Shown: positions 1 to 9,329 of the stretch, in pieces
Layout of the letters: every line of letters begins with the position of its first letter
Position numbering within the stretch: the first letter of the stretch is position 1
Assembly (NCBI RefSeq): GCF_026262505.1
Contig: NW_026529124.1
Span: forward strand, 1-64,000
DNA length: 64,000 nucleotides
Reading direction: 5' to 3'
Source of the DNA: Trichomonas vaginalis G3
Taxonomy: Eukaryota > Parabasalia > Trichomonadida > Trichomonadidae
Position numbers and translations under genes: made by a program
Notes under the pieces: model-generated
Told to the model about the DNA's origin: nothing
Database searches by the model: none
The model's input: the letters and a program-made list of their open reading frames with translations, nothing else

Positions 1-738
1 GTAAGCTGTTGCATTTAATATTTTCTAAAAAGTCAACTTCAACAGTCATTCGCACTGGTGCCTTCAGTTCTACAGGCTCTCCTTGAAAGTCAACAAGTCT
101 GAATTGCATGTCTTTCAAATTATGAGGACTAATGCGAACCCATTTACCTAAATGAGTTGCTATGACAGGAACGTTTGGAATGAACATTGAATTGACTGCA
201 TAACAGAAAGACTATATTCTACTGAACCTTTACTATTAACTCCTGAAATACCTGTGATATTAGCTATTTTAGACTCAATGTACAAACAGTTGCCATAACA
301 TACATATGGAACAGATTTCATCTCAATCGTTTTGTCAACACTTTTCAAAGGAAATGTCATATGGTATGCTCCCAGAAGCAATTGAACTCTATGACTCATT
401 CGTGTTATCTTAAACTCTTTCGCATAACTGAACTTCAATGTTCCCTCAGAAGAGAGTTCGACATCTATGTTGTCAATAGTTTCTTCATTTATGAGAGTTC
501 TATGACTCCAGCAATTTTTATCTATTCTATACTCTGCTCTGTTAGGAAATGTTATAAAACTTCTTTTGTCATCTATTTCAAACTCCATGAAATCTGTTTC
601 GTCAGTTATAACGAATGAAGCAATAGTATTAAAGTCAACAACTCTGAAAGCAAGCGCTTCATTCTGAAGACCTAAGTTTGTTTGTAGCTTTACTGTCCCG
701 TATTCGTTTGGGTCTGTACTTTGCAAATAGAACAACAT
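1..738 (-). pseudogene. Penton-like minor capsid protein, partial
   Basis: This matches the intact 258-residue gene at 36476-37252 in element B and runs off the left edge of the window. The same family appears in element C (56432-57229), where conserved spots such as a GAYH/GFYY motif followed by a PL/PI pair, and a VDxxxxPV motif near the C-terminus, line up. I infer a vertex (penton base) protein from its place beside capsid genes and its conservation between Polinton lineages; the fold was not tested. The copy is broken about once. A block in the first third differs strongly from the B copy while the rest is nearly identical. A following gene, matching 37213-37455, starts at about base 14 and leaves the window. 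Confidence 0.6.
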
Positions 739-755
739 TTTATTCTCATTAAAAT
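739..755. promoter_or_regulatory. 17-base divergent promoter
   Basis: Only 17 bases separate the two start codons of the penton-like gene (minus) and the fibre gene (plus), so both core promoters must overlap or lie within the genes. The plus-strand reading contains TCATTA a few bases before the ATG, which fits the Trichomonas initiator (TCA, then a pyrimidine, then T or A). The minus-strand reading is GAGAATAAA then ATG. The same 17-base arrangement is kept at 36459-36475. Confidence 0.6.
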
Positions 756-3644
756 ATGACTATTGCTGCATATGCGTATGAAACAAATGAAGCAAGAAGA
801 GCACATGAACTAGTAAACGAAAACTCAACTTTAACCATTGAAGGCAATGATTTAGTCATTGACGATGGAAAAACTAAAAAAGTCATTGATTTCGATACTT
901 TTAACACTTATGACCCATTCATTACAACAAGCAAGGTTCCCATCATAAATGATGGAACGGTGCAATATATAAATTCTACAGTAGATGCCTCATTAGTGAA
1001 AGTACTGAATGTTCTCATTGAATTGTTAAAGAGCTTTCGATTTGACGACAACATTAAATGCCTAAAGAATTTAGTCATGAATGAGAAACAAATTCTCGGC
1101 GTTGCTGGTAGCAGTAATGATGTACACCTTATGACATTAGAATATTATAACGAACATAAAGATGAACTGAAAGGAGAGAAGGGTGACACCGGACCACAAG
1201 GACCACAAGGAATACAAGGAATACAAGGAATACAAGGACCTCAAGGCGAAAACGGTTTGGATGGAAAGGATGGAAAGGATGGAAAAACTGCTAAATCATG
1301 GATATGGGACCTTATAAATACTGGTTTAACAGCTGCTTCATATGGAGTTCTTCAATACCAAATCGGAAAGATATGGGCAGTACTTGGTGAAGAAGCTTTA
1401 GATGACGTTAAAAATGCTTTGAACTTCATTTCAAATGGTTCGGATACTATTAAAACTTTATCTGGTTGGATGCAAGAAACAAGGAGTCAAATAGATACTG
1501 TAAGACGTATAGCAAACAATGCACGTACGGGATTGGATACTTTACGAGAAGCACAAAATACACTAAAGGAAGCAAATGATATTCTTGGCTCAGTATCAGA
1601 CATGCATGAAGATTGGCTTAAAGGTATTGACAAATCTTTAAAAAATCACAGTCAGTCTATTGCTGACTACAAGAAAAGTATAGATTTTTTACATAGTGCT
1701 ATGGACGTACATGATGGAAGCATAAGGAACTTACTTAATGCTAACAATAACTTACCAGGAACTATTAAAGCATTTATAAAGTCCTTTGTAAAACCCGGTG
1801 CTCTAACATTTAGGTCTTTGAGAGCAAGAGCATTGAAGTCAAGAGATGCAGAAACTCCAGAAGAACCACCAAAACCAACAGCTAATGAAATATTGTTCGA
1901 ATATTTTCCAAGGTACTCTGTTCTCATTGCATACATTCAAGAAATACTTAAGAAAGCAGACTTGACTTTAGGAGATGATGAAAGTTCTGTATATCTTTCG
2001 TTCCAGTTTCAAATAGCAGAACTTTTGAGACAGATATGCTTAATGTATGACAACATCTCTGATTTCACAAGATATGATGACGACCATGACCCCGAACACG
2101 GTGAAGAAGAAGTTTTACAAACATCCATTAAGACAGGAAAGGTTTTAACTCAAAGTCTCATTATTGACACCAAAGATGGCGAAGTGGACGTTCTTCAAGA
2201 GCTGAAGAAAAATACTTCTTCGGGAGGTGGTGGTAGGCATGAACTTGAAATAAATGAGATAGAAGAGAAATTAGCCGAAAAAGCAGATAAAGAACATAAA
2301 CACAATATCTCCGATATAAATGAACTTCAAGCTACATTAAATAGTAAAGCAGATAAAAACCATGTTCATTATATAACTTCAGATGAACAGATTATAACGG
2401 ACTACCATGGATATTTAACACAGGATGAAAAAGTGAAGACGGAAGATGTTAATGAAAGAAGATATAAATACATTCGTGCTAAAGGTTATGACATAAGCTG
2501 TACTGTACATTATGACACAGGTAAAGCGCTAGAAGCATTTAGTTATAACGATGAAATTTATGCCTCTACTTTCAATGTTAACGGTGTATTAGTTGAACCA
2601 AGATTTACTTTGAGAGTTAAGGCAAAAATAACTTTTGAAGATGCTATTAAAAGTAAAGCCGACAAAGATGAACTTGACGCAACGAACAAAGTTTTGAAAT
2701 CTCATAAACACAATATCTCCGATATAAATGAACTTCAAGCTACATTAAATAGTAAAGCCGACAAAAATCATACACATAAATCCTTCACTACTGTTAGAGC
2801 AGACGACATAATATTGAACTATGATTTGGGTTCAAGTGCACCTTTAGAGAATCCAAGCACTAGTGTAAAAGATACTCTTAACAATTTAGATAAGAGTTGT
2901 AGGAATATCGAAGATCATGCCAGAAACTTTGAAGCATATGAACTACCATCAATGTTAGACAGTAAAGCCGACAAAAATCATACACATAAATCCTTCACTA
3001 CTGTTAGAGCAGACGACATAATATTGAACTATGATTTGGGTTCAAGTGCACCTTTAGAGAATCCGAGTACAAGCGTAAAAGATACTCTTAACAATTTAGA
3101 TAAGAGTTGTAGGAATATCGAAGATCATGCCAGAAACTTTGAAGCATATGAACTACCCGCAATGTTAGACAAGAAAGCAGACAAAACAGAGCTTCAAACA
3201 TTAAAGACTGAAATACTTCAAACATTATATCCTATAGGCTCTATTTATACGTCAATGAACTCAACAAATCCAGCAACAGTTTTAGGTTTTGGTACATGGC
3301 AGCAGATTGTAGACAAATTCTTATACTGTGCTAACTCTTCAAAGCAAACAGGAGGTTCGAAGAAAATTACTGAAGCAAACCTTCCACCGCACACTCATAC
3401 AGGAACTACAAACTTTTCTGGCGACCATAGCCACTCATTAAGAGACCATCCATTATACAACTCAGAATATTATGCTGGCAATGATGTTTTATCTCCATCT
3501 TATAACAATTCAGCAAAAAAGACTTTTCGACCAACTGAACCAGGAGGAAATCATTCACACACTTTCACAACAAATCCAACAGGCTCGGGTGCAGATTACA
3601 TGCCACCATTTGTGACTGTATTTGCATGGTACCGCGTTCAATGA
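756..3644 (+). CDS. Tail-fibre-like adhesin with collagen repeats
   Basis: This is an intact 962-residue fibre protein. Residues 1-135 form an N-terminal head. Residues about 139-177 are about a dozen Gly-X-Y triplets of the collagen type, rich in GPQ, GIQ and GKD. A long helical middle follows, then two nearly identical 69-residue repeats (bases about 2752-3166). The last 150 residues resemble phage tail-collar and short-fibre tips, with a GSIYTS start, His-X-His pairs and an AWYRVQ end. Such tips trimerise and bind receptors. It is transcribed away from the penton-like gene and followed by the integrase. I infer a surface fibre on the particle. The homologue in B shares the C-terminal half but has a different N-terminal region. 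Confidence 0.8.
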   Translation: MTIAAYAYETNEARRAHELVNENSTLTIEGNDLVIDDGKTKKVIDFDTFNTYDPFITTSKVPIINDGTVQYINSTVDASLVKVLNVLIELLKSFRFDDNIKCLKNLVMNEKQILGVAGSSNDVHLMTLEYYNEHKDELKGEKGDTGPQGPQGIQGIQGIQGPQGENGLDGKDGKDGKTAKSWIWDLINTGLTAASYGVLQYQIGKIWAVLGEEALDDVKNALNFISNGSDTIKTLSGWMQETRSQIDTVRRIANNARTGLDTLREAQNTLKEANDILGSVSDMHEDWLKGIDKSLKNHSQSIADYKKSIDFLHSAMDVHDGSIRNLLNANNNLPGTIKAFIKSFVKPGALTFRSLRARALKSRDAETPEEPPKPTANEILFEYFPRYSVLIAYIQEILKKADLTLGDDESSVYLSFQFQIAELLRQICLMYDNISDFTRYDDDHDPEHGEEEVLQTSIKTGKVLTQSLIIDTKDGEVDVLQELKKNTSSGGGGRHELEINEIEEKLAEKADKEHKHNISDINELQATLNSKADKNHVHYITSDEQIITDYHGYLTQDEKVKTEDVNERRYKYIRAKGYDISCTVHYDTGKALEAFSYNDEIYASTFNVNGVLVEPRFTLRVKAKITFEDAIKSKADKDELDATNKVLKSHKHNISDINELQATLNSKADKNHTHKSFTTVRADDIILNYDLGSSAPLENPSTSVKDTLNNLDKSCRNIEDHARNFEAYELPSMLDSKADKNHTHKSFTTVRADDIILNYDLGSSAPLENPSTSVKDTLNNLDKSCRNIEDHARNFEAYELPAMLDKKADKTELQTLKTEILQTLYPIGSIYTSMNSTNPATVLGFGTWQQIVDKFLYCANSSKQTGGSKKITEANLPPHTHTGTTNFSGDHSHSLRDHPLYNSEYYAGNDVLSPSYNNSAKKTFRPTEPGGNHSHTFTTNPTGSGADYMPPFVTVFAWYRVQ

Positions 3645-3704
3645 ACGCGCTTGAGCCTGCTTTGCGGGCTTACCGTCTTGAATAAAATCTTTAACTTTAC
3701 ATAA
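3645..3704. other. Fibre-integrase gap with a G+C-rich stretch
   Basis: These 60 bases lie between the fibre stop codon and the integrase start. They include GCGCTTGAGCCTGC and TTTGCGGGC, unusually G+C-rich for this DNA. The B counterpart (33444-33483) is shorter. A role in ending fibre transcription is possible but not shown. Confidence 0.3.
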
Positions 3705-4790
3705 ATGAGCTTGAAAGAAGTATTCGAACAACATCCATGGAGGTCATTTAAGAAATTCAATGAAGCTGCAAAGAGTTGGGGATTTACTAACAGAGCTGAA
3801 GTGAAAAGGTTCTTTGACAAAAATGTTGTACATCAAACAAAAATAAACCCTTACGACTACTTTTTACCAATTTACTCCAACGCTCCTGACGCATACCAAT
3901 TTGATACTCTCATTCAAAGCAGAAAAGGAGGACATAAACCATTCCTCATCTTCATTAATGTTAACACTCGCAAAGCATATGCATATCCAATGAAAAATAA
4001 AGGAACTCATGAAGTGTTAAGAGTTTTACAAAAGTTTGTGGCAGAACATCATCCCACTTCATTAACATCAGACCAGGATTCAGCATACCTCAGCAATGAA
4101 ATCACAGATTTTCTCATTAAGCATAACATAACTCACTACACTACTGAAGACCATAACCATAACATACTCGGCATCATAAACCGCTTCATAAGAACGCTCA
4201 GAGATTTAAACCAAGAGCGAGACTTTACCGAAGAAACAATGAAACATTTTCTCGAAGTATATAATTCCTCAACACATTCTACAACAGGACATACACCAAA
4301 TTCAATGACACAACAACAAGAAGAAAAGTATATACAAAAGAAACGAAGCCAAACACAAAATATCAGAAATTCAACACAATTTACCCTCATTCCTGGTACA
4401 AAAGTTCGTGTAGTTCTTGACGACAAACCGTTGACAAAGAAACGTTTAAGGTTAAGTCGAAATTATTATATCGTAGACTCTACGCAAGGTAATGGATATC
4501 TTATAAAAGCTGCCGACGACTCTATTGCGTTTTATCCTCGTCATAAATTAGTTGAAAGTAGTAATGGCAAACTTGCTGAAACCATTGACGAAGCAAAGCG
4601 AGGAGTGGTTATTGAAATACTTGACTACAACATAAACGATGACACTTATAAAGTAAGATATGAAGGAGGTGTTGAAGATGTTATACCATCTAAGAACTTG
4701 AGAGAGTCAAAGCCAACACATCTGGGACCATTAGAGCGGGAGTACTGGAAAGACAAAAATATGCCAGAAAGAATAAGAAAATTCTTCTAA
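3705..4790 (+). CDS. Retroviral-type (Polinton) integrase
   Basis: This is an intact 361-residue integrase of the rve family. The core shows the first acidic site in FDTLI (residue about 68), the second in TSDQDSAYL (about 121), and the HNILGIINR block about 35 residues further on, typical for Trichomonas Maverick integrases. A small barrel (RVVLDDK to PRHKLV) like the GPY/F module follows, then a chromodomain-like end (YKVRYEGGVEDVIPSKNL), which in related elements guides insertion to chromatin. The enzyme would join the element's ends to host DNA and create 6-base target duplications. The B copy is at 32361-33443; C has a distant relative at 43897-44856. Confidence 0.9.
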   Translation: MSLKEVFEQHPWRSFKKFNEAAKSWGFTNRAEVKRFFDKNVVHQTKINPYDYFLPIYSNAPDAYQFDTLIQSRKGGHKPFLIFINVNTRKAYAYPMKNKGTHEVLRVLQKFVAEHHPTSLTSDQDSAYLSNEITDFLIKHNITHYTTEDHNHNILGIINRFIRTLRDLNQERDFTEETMKHFLEVYNSSTHSTTGHTPNSMTQQQEEKYIQKKRSQTQNIRNSTQFTLIPGTKVRVVLDDKPLTKKRLRLSRNYYIVDSTQGNGYLIKAADDSIAFYPRHKLVESSNGKLAETIDEAKRGVVIEILDYNINDDTYKVRYEGGVEDVIPSKNLRESKPTHLGPLEREYWKDKNMPERIRKFF

Positions 4791-4870
4791 ACTTTTTCAT
4801 TAGATGTAAATCAGACATGAACGAGAACAGTTATGTATTATTAATGGTACCATTTATTTTAACATAAAGA

Positions 4871-4899
4871 CGCAAAGCGGCGAGGACGAAGTCCATGAC
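4871..4899 (+). repeat. Twin trinucleotide-loop hairpin
   Basis: Two small hairpins stand side by side: CGC-AAA-GCG and GGAC-GAA-GTCC, followed by ATG. The same pair, with different but still complementary stems, recurs at 9497-9525 (inside the polymerase gene), 28468-28496, 40458-40483 and, in related forms, 18634-18661, 18705-18733, 24817-24827 and 37472-37504. It lies just after the integrase gene. Confidence 0.6.
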
Positions 4900-4904
4900 C
4901 AAAA

Positions 4905-4954
4905 ATAATGTTTAGGGTAGATGGTTAGATCTAACCTCATTTCTACCCTCATTT
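4905..4954. repeat. AGATCT-centred palindrome with CTAACC/CTACCC iterons
   Basis: The perfect palindrome GGTTAGATCTAACC (4923-4936) is followed by repeats of CTACCC or CTAACC spaced by TCATTT with a 12-base rhythm. The repeated unit is itself a half of the palindrome. The same module is found at 5599-5612 and 6683-6696, and in a GGTGAGATCTCACC version elsewhere. Its position after stop codons would fit a terminator or a recombination site; the function is unknown. Confidence 0.6.
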
Positions 4955-5278
4955 CTAACCTCATTTCTACCCTCATTTTTTTGTATTTGACGGGATTAAT
5001 TCTTGATTTCAGGGATTTTTTGACGAAGTGCAAATCTTCACTTCGTCAAAAATAACAGTTATCTAACCTCATTTCTACCCTCATTTTTTTGTATTTGACG
5101 GGATTAATTCTTGATTTCAGGGATTTTTTGACGAAGTGCAAATCTTCACTTCGTCAAAAATAACAGTTATCTAACCTCATTTCTACCCTCATTTTTTTGT
5201 ATTTGACGGGATTAATTCTTGATTTCAGGGATTTTTTGACGAAGTGCAAATCTTCACTTCGTCAAAAATAACAGTTAT
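4955..5278. repeat. Three 108-base tandem repeats with a perfect stem-loop
   Basis: Units start at 4955, 5063 and 5171 and are practically identical. Each carries CTAACC/CTACCC iterons and a long hairpin in which TGACGAAGTG and CACTTCGTCA flank an 8-base loop, with T and A runs extending the stem. This array is absent from the matching place in element B. The same hairpin occurs in the opposite orientation at 8394-8640. Confidence 0.85.
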
Positions 5279-5288
5279 CTAATGAAAA

Positions 5289-5591
5289 ATGAAAGTTATT
5301 TCTTATTTATCTCATGAAAGTTGTTGGAAAATAAGTCCTGGGAAGAGTATTATAAGGCGTTTTGTGAAGAATATAGCAACCGTCGGAATACAGACGGTTG
5401 CTTTTTATACAAAATTCATGCAGGAAATTCTTGAGTTTTGGTTGAAAGAATACGGTCGAGCCACTTTTGGCTCCACCTCAAAACAAGCATTTTATGAGCT
5501 TACTAAGGGCGTTATAAATGAATTCAAAGGTATTTACATACAGCCTGACCTCGTTCATTTTGTTGCTGAATTCAGCAAAAATAATGTTTAG
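5289..5591 (+). CDS. Unrecognised 100-residue ORF
   Basis: I do not recognise this protein. It has a mixed helical look (EILEFWLKEYGRATF, KQAFYELTKGVINEFKGIY) and is absent from element B, where the integrase and the next gene are only about 250 bases apart. Its end runs into the left inverted repeat of the cassette at 5559-6736. The stretch ACCGTCGGAATACAGACGGT inside it can form a hairpin. It could be a real cargo gene, the remnant of one, or chance. Confidence 0.3.
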   Translation: MKVISYLSHESCWKISPGKSIIRRFVKNIATVGIQTVAFYTKFMQEILEFWLKEYGRATFGSTSKQAFYELTKGVINEFKGIYIQPDLVHFVAEFSKNNV

Positions 5592-5649
5592 GGTAGATGG
5601 TTAGATCTAACCTCATTTCTACCCTCATTTCTACCCTCATGAATTTTCA

Positions 5650-5721
5650 TGAATTTCCTTAAGACAGAAAAAATAAAGTTAGTTTTATTTTTATTTATTT
5701 TTTTATTTTGTATGTAAAGAT
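5650..5721 (+). promoter_or_regulatory. Shared cargo-gene leader
   Basis: This stretch (TTTCCTTAAGA, A-rich run, GTTAGTTTTATTTTTATT, then TTTTATTTTGTATGTAAAGA) directly precedes the start codon at 5722. Near copies precede the KilA-N genes at 7536, 30337 (minus) and 52489, the T5orf172 gene at 31037 (minus) and the relative of this gene at 32116 (minus). Because the genes behind it are different families, it is likely a promoter and 5' leader common to the cargo genes. Confidence 0.65.
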
Positions 5722-6663
5722 ATGATTTCAACAATCGAAACATCAGCACTTTCGACAGCATGCACGGCACCAAACTCGCTAGTCATGAATCCTACGTCAA
5801 TGTTGGTAGAGATGAAAAACTTCATTCCTTCTTCATATACTTTTGAAACAGAAATACAAAGAATAAAGCAAGAACTTTTAACAAGTAATTTAGACTGTAG
5901 TGCGAAAGATGAAACAAATGGAGAGGAGCTATATGAAATGCAAGATATCATAGACCATTTGCCTAAATTACCGGAAGTTCAGCAACAAAATAACTATTCC
6001 TGAATTCGATGAAATTGAAGTTAAAGTTACTGATTCAGTAGAAATAAAGAAGTTCATACGTAAAGTAAATTATGAATTCCTTGGTTTTCATTGCAACCAT
6101 AAAGTTATGAACAAAGATTGCGACATGGTTTATAAAAAATTTCTGACATATATAAATCTGAGGAGTTTAAGACATACGACAACTTTGTTTCATTAGCTGC
6201 TGAATGTGTGTGGCAGATAAGAGATAAAGACAGAAGAGGCAAAGTATGGAATGGACAAATAAAACCAACAACTTTTGAGTTAAAGAAAACCATTGACGCC
6301 TTAGTTGTTCTAGCAGGTCAAATTTCAATGTATAACGCAAAAATGAATCCGCAATGTTCAAAATGTAAAGCAACAATGAGGAAATATAACTACTCAGTAA
6401 AAGAGATAGAAAGAATGAGAAACGATTACGCAGACTTAAAGAAAGAAGCAGAAAAGCCAGCAGAAGATAAAATGGACATGTTGACATTTCTTAATAAAAA
6501 CTATCCCACAGCTGACGATTTCCTATTATCTGACGTCAAGAAGAAGTATAAAGAAACTTCCGGCATTGTTAAAACTTTTGACATACTGACAGAAGAAATA
6601 GAAGCTACGAAATTGTTTAGAATCTCACGAATTCATAACGTTTACCATGTAAAACGGTTATAA
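5722..6663 (+). pseudogene. Cassette gene of unknown function
   Basis: This is the counterpart of the intact 321-residue gene at 31151-32116. It contains a Cys-X-X-Cys pair (CSKC) in the middle, a charged helical stretch and a conserved C-terminal end in VKRL. I do not recognise the family. It is broken, about two or three times. Together with its leader it is enclosed by the inverted repeats of the cassette. Confidence 0.6.
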
Positions 6664-6937
6664 ATAATGAGGGTAGAAATGAGGTTAGATCTAACCATCT
6701 ACCCTAAAAATTATTTTTGCTGAATTCAGCACAAAATTCTGAGTAAAATGACATATGGCACGTGTCAAACCGTTGAGTTTTCACAAATTTTAAAAATTGC
6801 TGCGGAAAGTTCGTCAAAAAAGTGAAGGTTCCCGACGGTTTCAAACCGCCATACTTTACATGAAGATAGTTTACAATGTCAACTAAATATCATGTACGAT
6901 AGAAACGGTTATGTAAAGTTTACATTTTGTAAAGTTT

Positions 6938-7190
6938 TGTCCTGATTCAGAACAAGACTTGTATTTTTTCAGAACAAGACTTGTATTTTTTCAAGACAAA
7001 TCTTGTCCTGATTCAGAACAAGACTTGCACTTTTTAGTCAGTTTTTCTTGTAAAGTTCTCAAATTTGAGAACAATTGTCCTGATTCAAGACAAGTCTTGT
7101 ATTTTTTCAGAACAAGTCTTGTATTTTTTCAAGACAAATCTTGTCCTGATTCAAGACAAGTCTTGCACTTTTTCAGGAAATCCTATCGTC
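6938..7190. repeat. AAGACAAGTCTTG-type dyad repeats
   Basis: The stretch is built from repeats of about 26-45 bases made of TTGTCCTGATTCA, GAACAAGACTTGTA or AAGACAAGTCTTGT, and TTTTTTCA. Many copies are dyads (CAAGAC and GTCTTG). Open frames exist in it but are explained by the repeats. Element B has the T5orf172 gene (30426-31037) in the corresponding interval instead. Confidence 0.7.
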
Positions 7191-7451
7191 CAACTTTACA
7201 AATGTCACTTTTTCAACATGATTGCATTTTGGTCGGGAAACAACTTTCTCTCATTTTGTCACTTTTTCTATCGTCGTGTTTTGTCACTTTCCCCTCAGGG
7301 TGTGTGTCAGAAAATATCCAAAATCTTTATAGCCTCGTATCTCCTTCAATTCTTGACGGTTTGACATGTATGACACACCATTCAATTCAGAATTATGTGC
7401 TGAATCTTATGACCTTCATTTGTTCGTGACTTCTTTTCACATATGTAACCA
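7191..7451. other. No gene seen
   Basis: This is an AT-rich stretch with repeated CACTTTTTC phrases. Open frames crossing it have no recognisable features and overlap the repeat array on the left. I see no gene here. Confidence 0.4.
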
Positions 7452-7535
7452 TGAATTTTTAACATTTCTTTAACACAGAAAAATAACGCTAATTTTATTT
7501 TTATTTATTTTTTTATTTTGTATGTAAAGACAGTA
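7452..7535 (+). promoter_or_regulatory. Shared cargo-gene leader
   Basis: The leader runs from a CATGAATTT phrase through an A-rich run and TTTTATTTTTATTTATT to TTTTGTATGTAAAGACAGTA and the start codon at 7536. It repeats, with few changes, the leader of 5650-5721 and 52411-52488. Confidence 0.65.
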
Positions 7536-8362
7536 ATGACAACATTAGAGAACACAACAACAGTTATAGTCCATGAAGCCATTAATGAAGAATACGAGTA
7601 CATACAGTATAACAAACAGTTACGTCTCATTCGTTCAGTCAAAGATGACATGTACCAAATGCAAAGTATAATGAATGCTCTTCGTTCTACAAAGCAAGCA
7701 TATCATTGGTTTGAAAACCAACAGACAAAAGAACTTTTAGAAGAATTTCCTCATATGATTGCTTCCCTCGGAAAACCGAGAGAAGAGATTCCGTACGAAA
7801 ATCGCAAGAATTTGGCTCCTGGTTTGAAAGGTTATTATGTTCATAGACTTTTAGTAAACGCTGTAGCAATGTGGGCTTCACCTCGTTATGCTGTTATATT
7901 TTCATGATGTTAGATGAACTATATAAAGCAGAACGTGGAGAGATGGAAAAGAAACTTCATGCAAAAGATGAAGTCATTGAATCCAAAGACAAAAGCATAC
8001 AGAAAAGAATACCACGTTCAGTACCAAAAGGAAAGGAAAAGAGTTATAAGTATATGATATATACTGAAGAGTTGGAGAAAGAAGAAGACAGAGATATGGT
8101 TATGTTGCATTTAGTCAGAAGAAACAACAAAAGCTTTTATGACCTTGCTAAGATTTACAAATCTGACAGAAACTGGTTCTATCGTGAAAACTTACCGATT
8201 TCAATGACACCGAATGAGCAAATAAAGGAAATTGTCAAAAGTACTCTTCCTCAAACACACTATGACATCAAAGGTTGCACAATACTTACATTCAAAGAAG
8301 ACTTAACATTACTGAAGGAAAAAATAACAGAATATTTCGATAACTTCAAAGAGGAAGAATAA
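7536..8362 (+). pseudogene. KilA-N domain protein
   Basis: The N-terminal part carries a KilA-N domain: a FNKQLRLIRS-like start, YHWFENQQT, and the hallmark helix GYYVHRLLVNAVAMWASPRYA. A coiled coil (EMEKKLHAKDEVIESKDKSI) links it to a C-terminal domain also found in the copies at 29512-30337 and 52489-53328. KilA-N proteins of DNA viruses and phages bind DNA, often with cargo nuclease or regulatory domains. I chose the ATG at 7536, as the shared leader ends there. The copy is broken about once. Confidence 0.8.
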
Positions 8363-8640
8363 AAACTTACCGATTTCAATGAAAAACATTAACTTTTTGA
8401 CGAAGTGAAGATTTGCACTTTGTCAAAATTTAATGAAAACTTACCGATTTCAATGAAAAACATTAACTTTTTGACGAAGTGAAGATTTGCACTTTGTCAA
8501 AATTTAATGAAAAACATTAACTTTTTGACGAAGTGAAGATTTGCACTTTGTCAAAATTTAATGAAAAACATTAACTTTTTGACGAAGTGAAGATTTGCAC
8601 TTTGTCAAAATTTAATGAAAAACATTAACGATAACATTAA
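8363..8640. repeat. Tandem stem-loop array downstream of KilA-N gene
   Basis: Four units of about 60-75 bases carry the hairpin TGACGAAGTG, loop AAGATTTG, CACTTTGTCA, joined by AATTTAATGAAAAACATTAA. Two units also repeat AAACTTACCGATTTCAATGA, a phrase present in the coding part of the upstream gene (about 8185). The hairpin is the reverse complement of the one in 4955-5278. In element B this place holds a 71-residue gene (29241-29456) instead. Confidence 0.8.
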
Positions 8641-8767
8641 CGATAAAATTTATTTCCTGGACTGTTGTCAAAATGTCATGTTGTCATCATTTTTAAAAGA
8701 AGTTAATTAACCTGGTAGCACATGGTGACGTGGTGACACTTTCAGTTATTCAAAAATATATTTTTGC

Positions 8768-9240
8768 TTAAATAGCTTCAGGGTCTATTTCTTCAACCAT
8801 TTCACTTCCTTCGTCAATGTCAATAGAAGCTTCTTCAACCTTTGGTAAGAATTCTGTATAACATCTTTGTTCGTTATTGTCTTCAGAGATGAAGGATAAT
8901 ATTTCACATTTGTTTCACCCTTCTTATATTCTTTCTGTTCGGAAAGATTTAAAGCAATACTGAAGAAGTCAATGTTAGAGTTCTTTATGACAGTATAATG
9001 AGTATCTTTGACATTCACGAAGAAACTCTTTTGTTTCAAAACTACTGCTAACTCTTGTGAAGTATAACGTTTGCGGTCAATGACGATAGCTAATGGTCTG
9101 ACATACTGACCAAACTTAGATTCTTTCACAAACTTCTTGTTAAAGATAACATTAACATTTGAAGCATTATTGAACTCATTCTTGATGGCAGTAGCGAGAG
9201 CATTGTATGAAAAGAACTTGCAATCTTGCATGTGTTTCAT
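8768..9240 (-). pseudogene. Unknown early-region protein
   Basis: This is a protein of about 155 residues without recognised family; the matching gene in B is 28752-29222. It starts with MKHMQDCKFFSYNALATA and has an acidic tail. It faces away from the DNA polymerase gene, from which an AT-rich 89-base gap separates it, and that pairing is conserved in A and B, so a replication-linked role is possible. Both copies are broken about once. Confidence 0.55.
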
Positions 9241-9329
9241 TAAAATAAAAATATTAAATTATTTTGAAAAATAACTTAAAAAATCTAATCTAATTTTTTC
9301 AAAAAATATTTTTTTATTTCCTACTAAAG
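9241..9329. promoter_or_regulatory. Divergent AT-rich promoter region
   Basis: This gap contains almost only A and T and lies between the start codons of the unknown gene (minus) and the DNA polymerase (plus). It is conserved nearly base for base in B (28663-28751), including AAAAAATATTTTTTTATTTCC just before the polymerase ATG. Confidence 0.5.

Larger units (their letters stand above)
5559..6736. mobile_element. Gene cassette with ~70-base inverted ends
   Basis: The two ends (about 5560-5640 and 6661-6735) are inverted copies. Each has, from outside in, the palindrome TGCTGAATTCAGCA (5564-5577 and 6718-6731), an AAAATAAT stretch, TTAGGGTAGAT, the palindrome GGTTAGATCTAACC and TCATTTCTACCCTCAT. 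A single gene (5722-6663) lies inside with its leader. The equivalent gene in B (31151-32116) is also enclosed by an inverted pair of AGATCT modules but with the GGTGAGATCTCACC version. It could be a small non-autonomous unit or a gene insulated by paired regulatory modules. Confidence 0.55.

Noticed and set aside
6959-7429. Open frames of 156 and 99 codons
   Set aside because: They are produced by the dyad repeats and have low-complexity Phe/Cys/Ser content; no start context or homologue in B.
7518-7535. Upstream TTG start for the KilA-N gene (MYVKTV)
   Set aside because: The bases belong to the shared leader; the same six codons appear before different gene families, so the ATG behind it is the better start.
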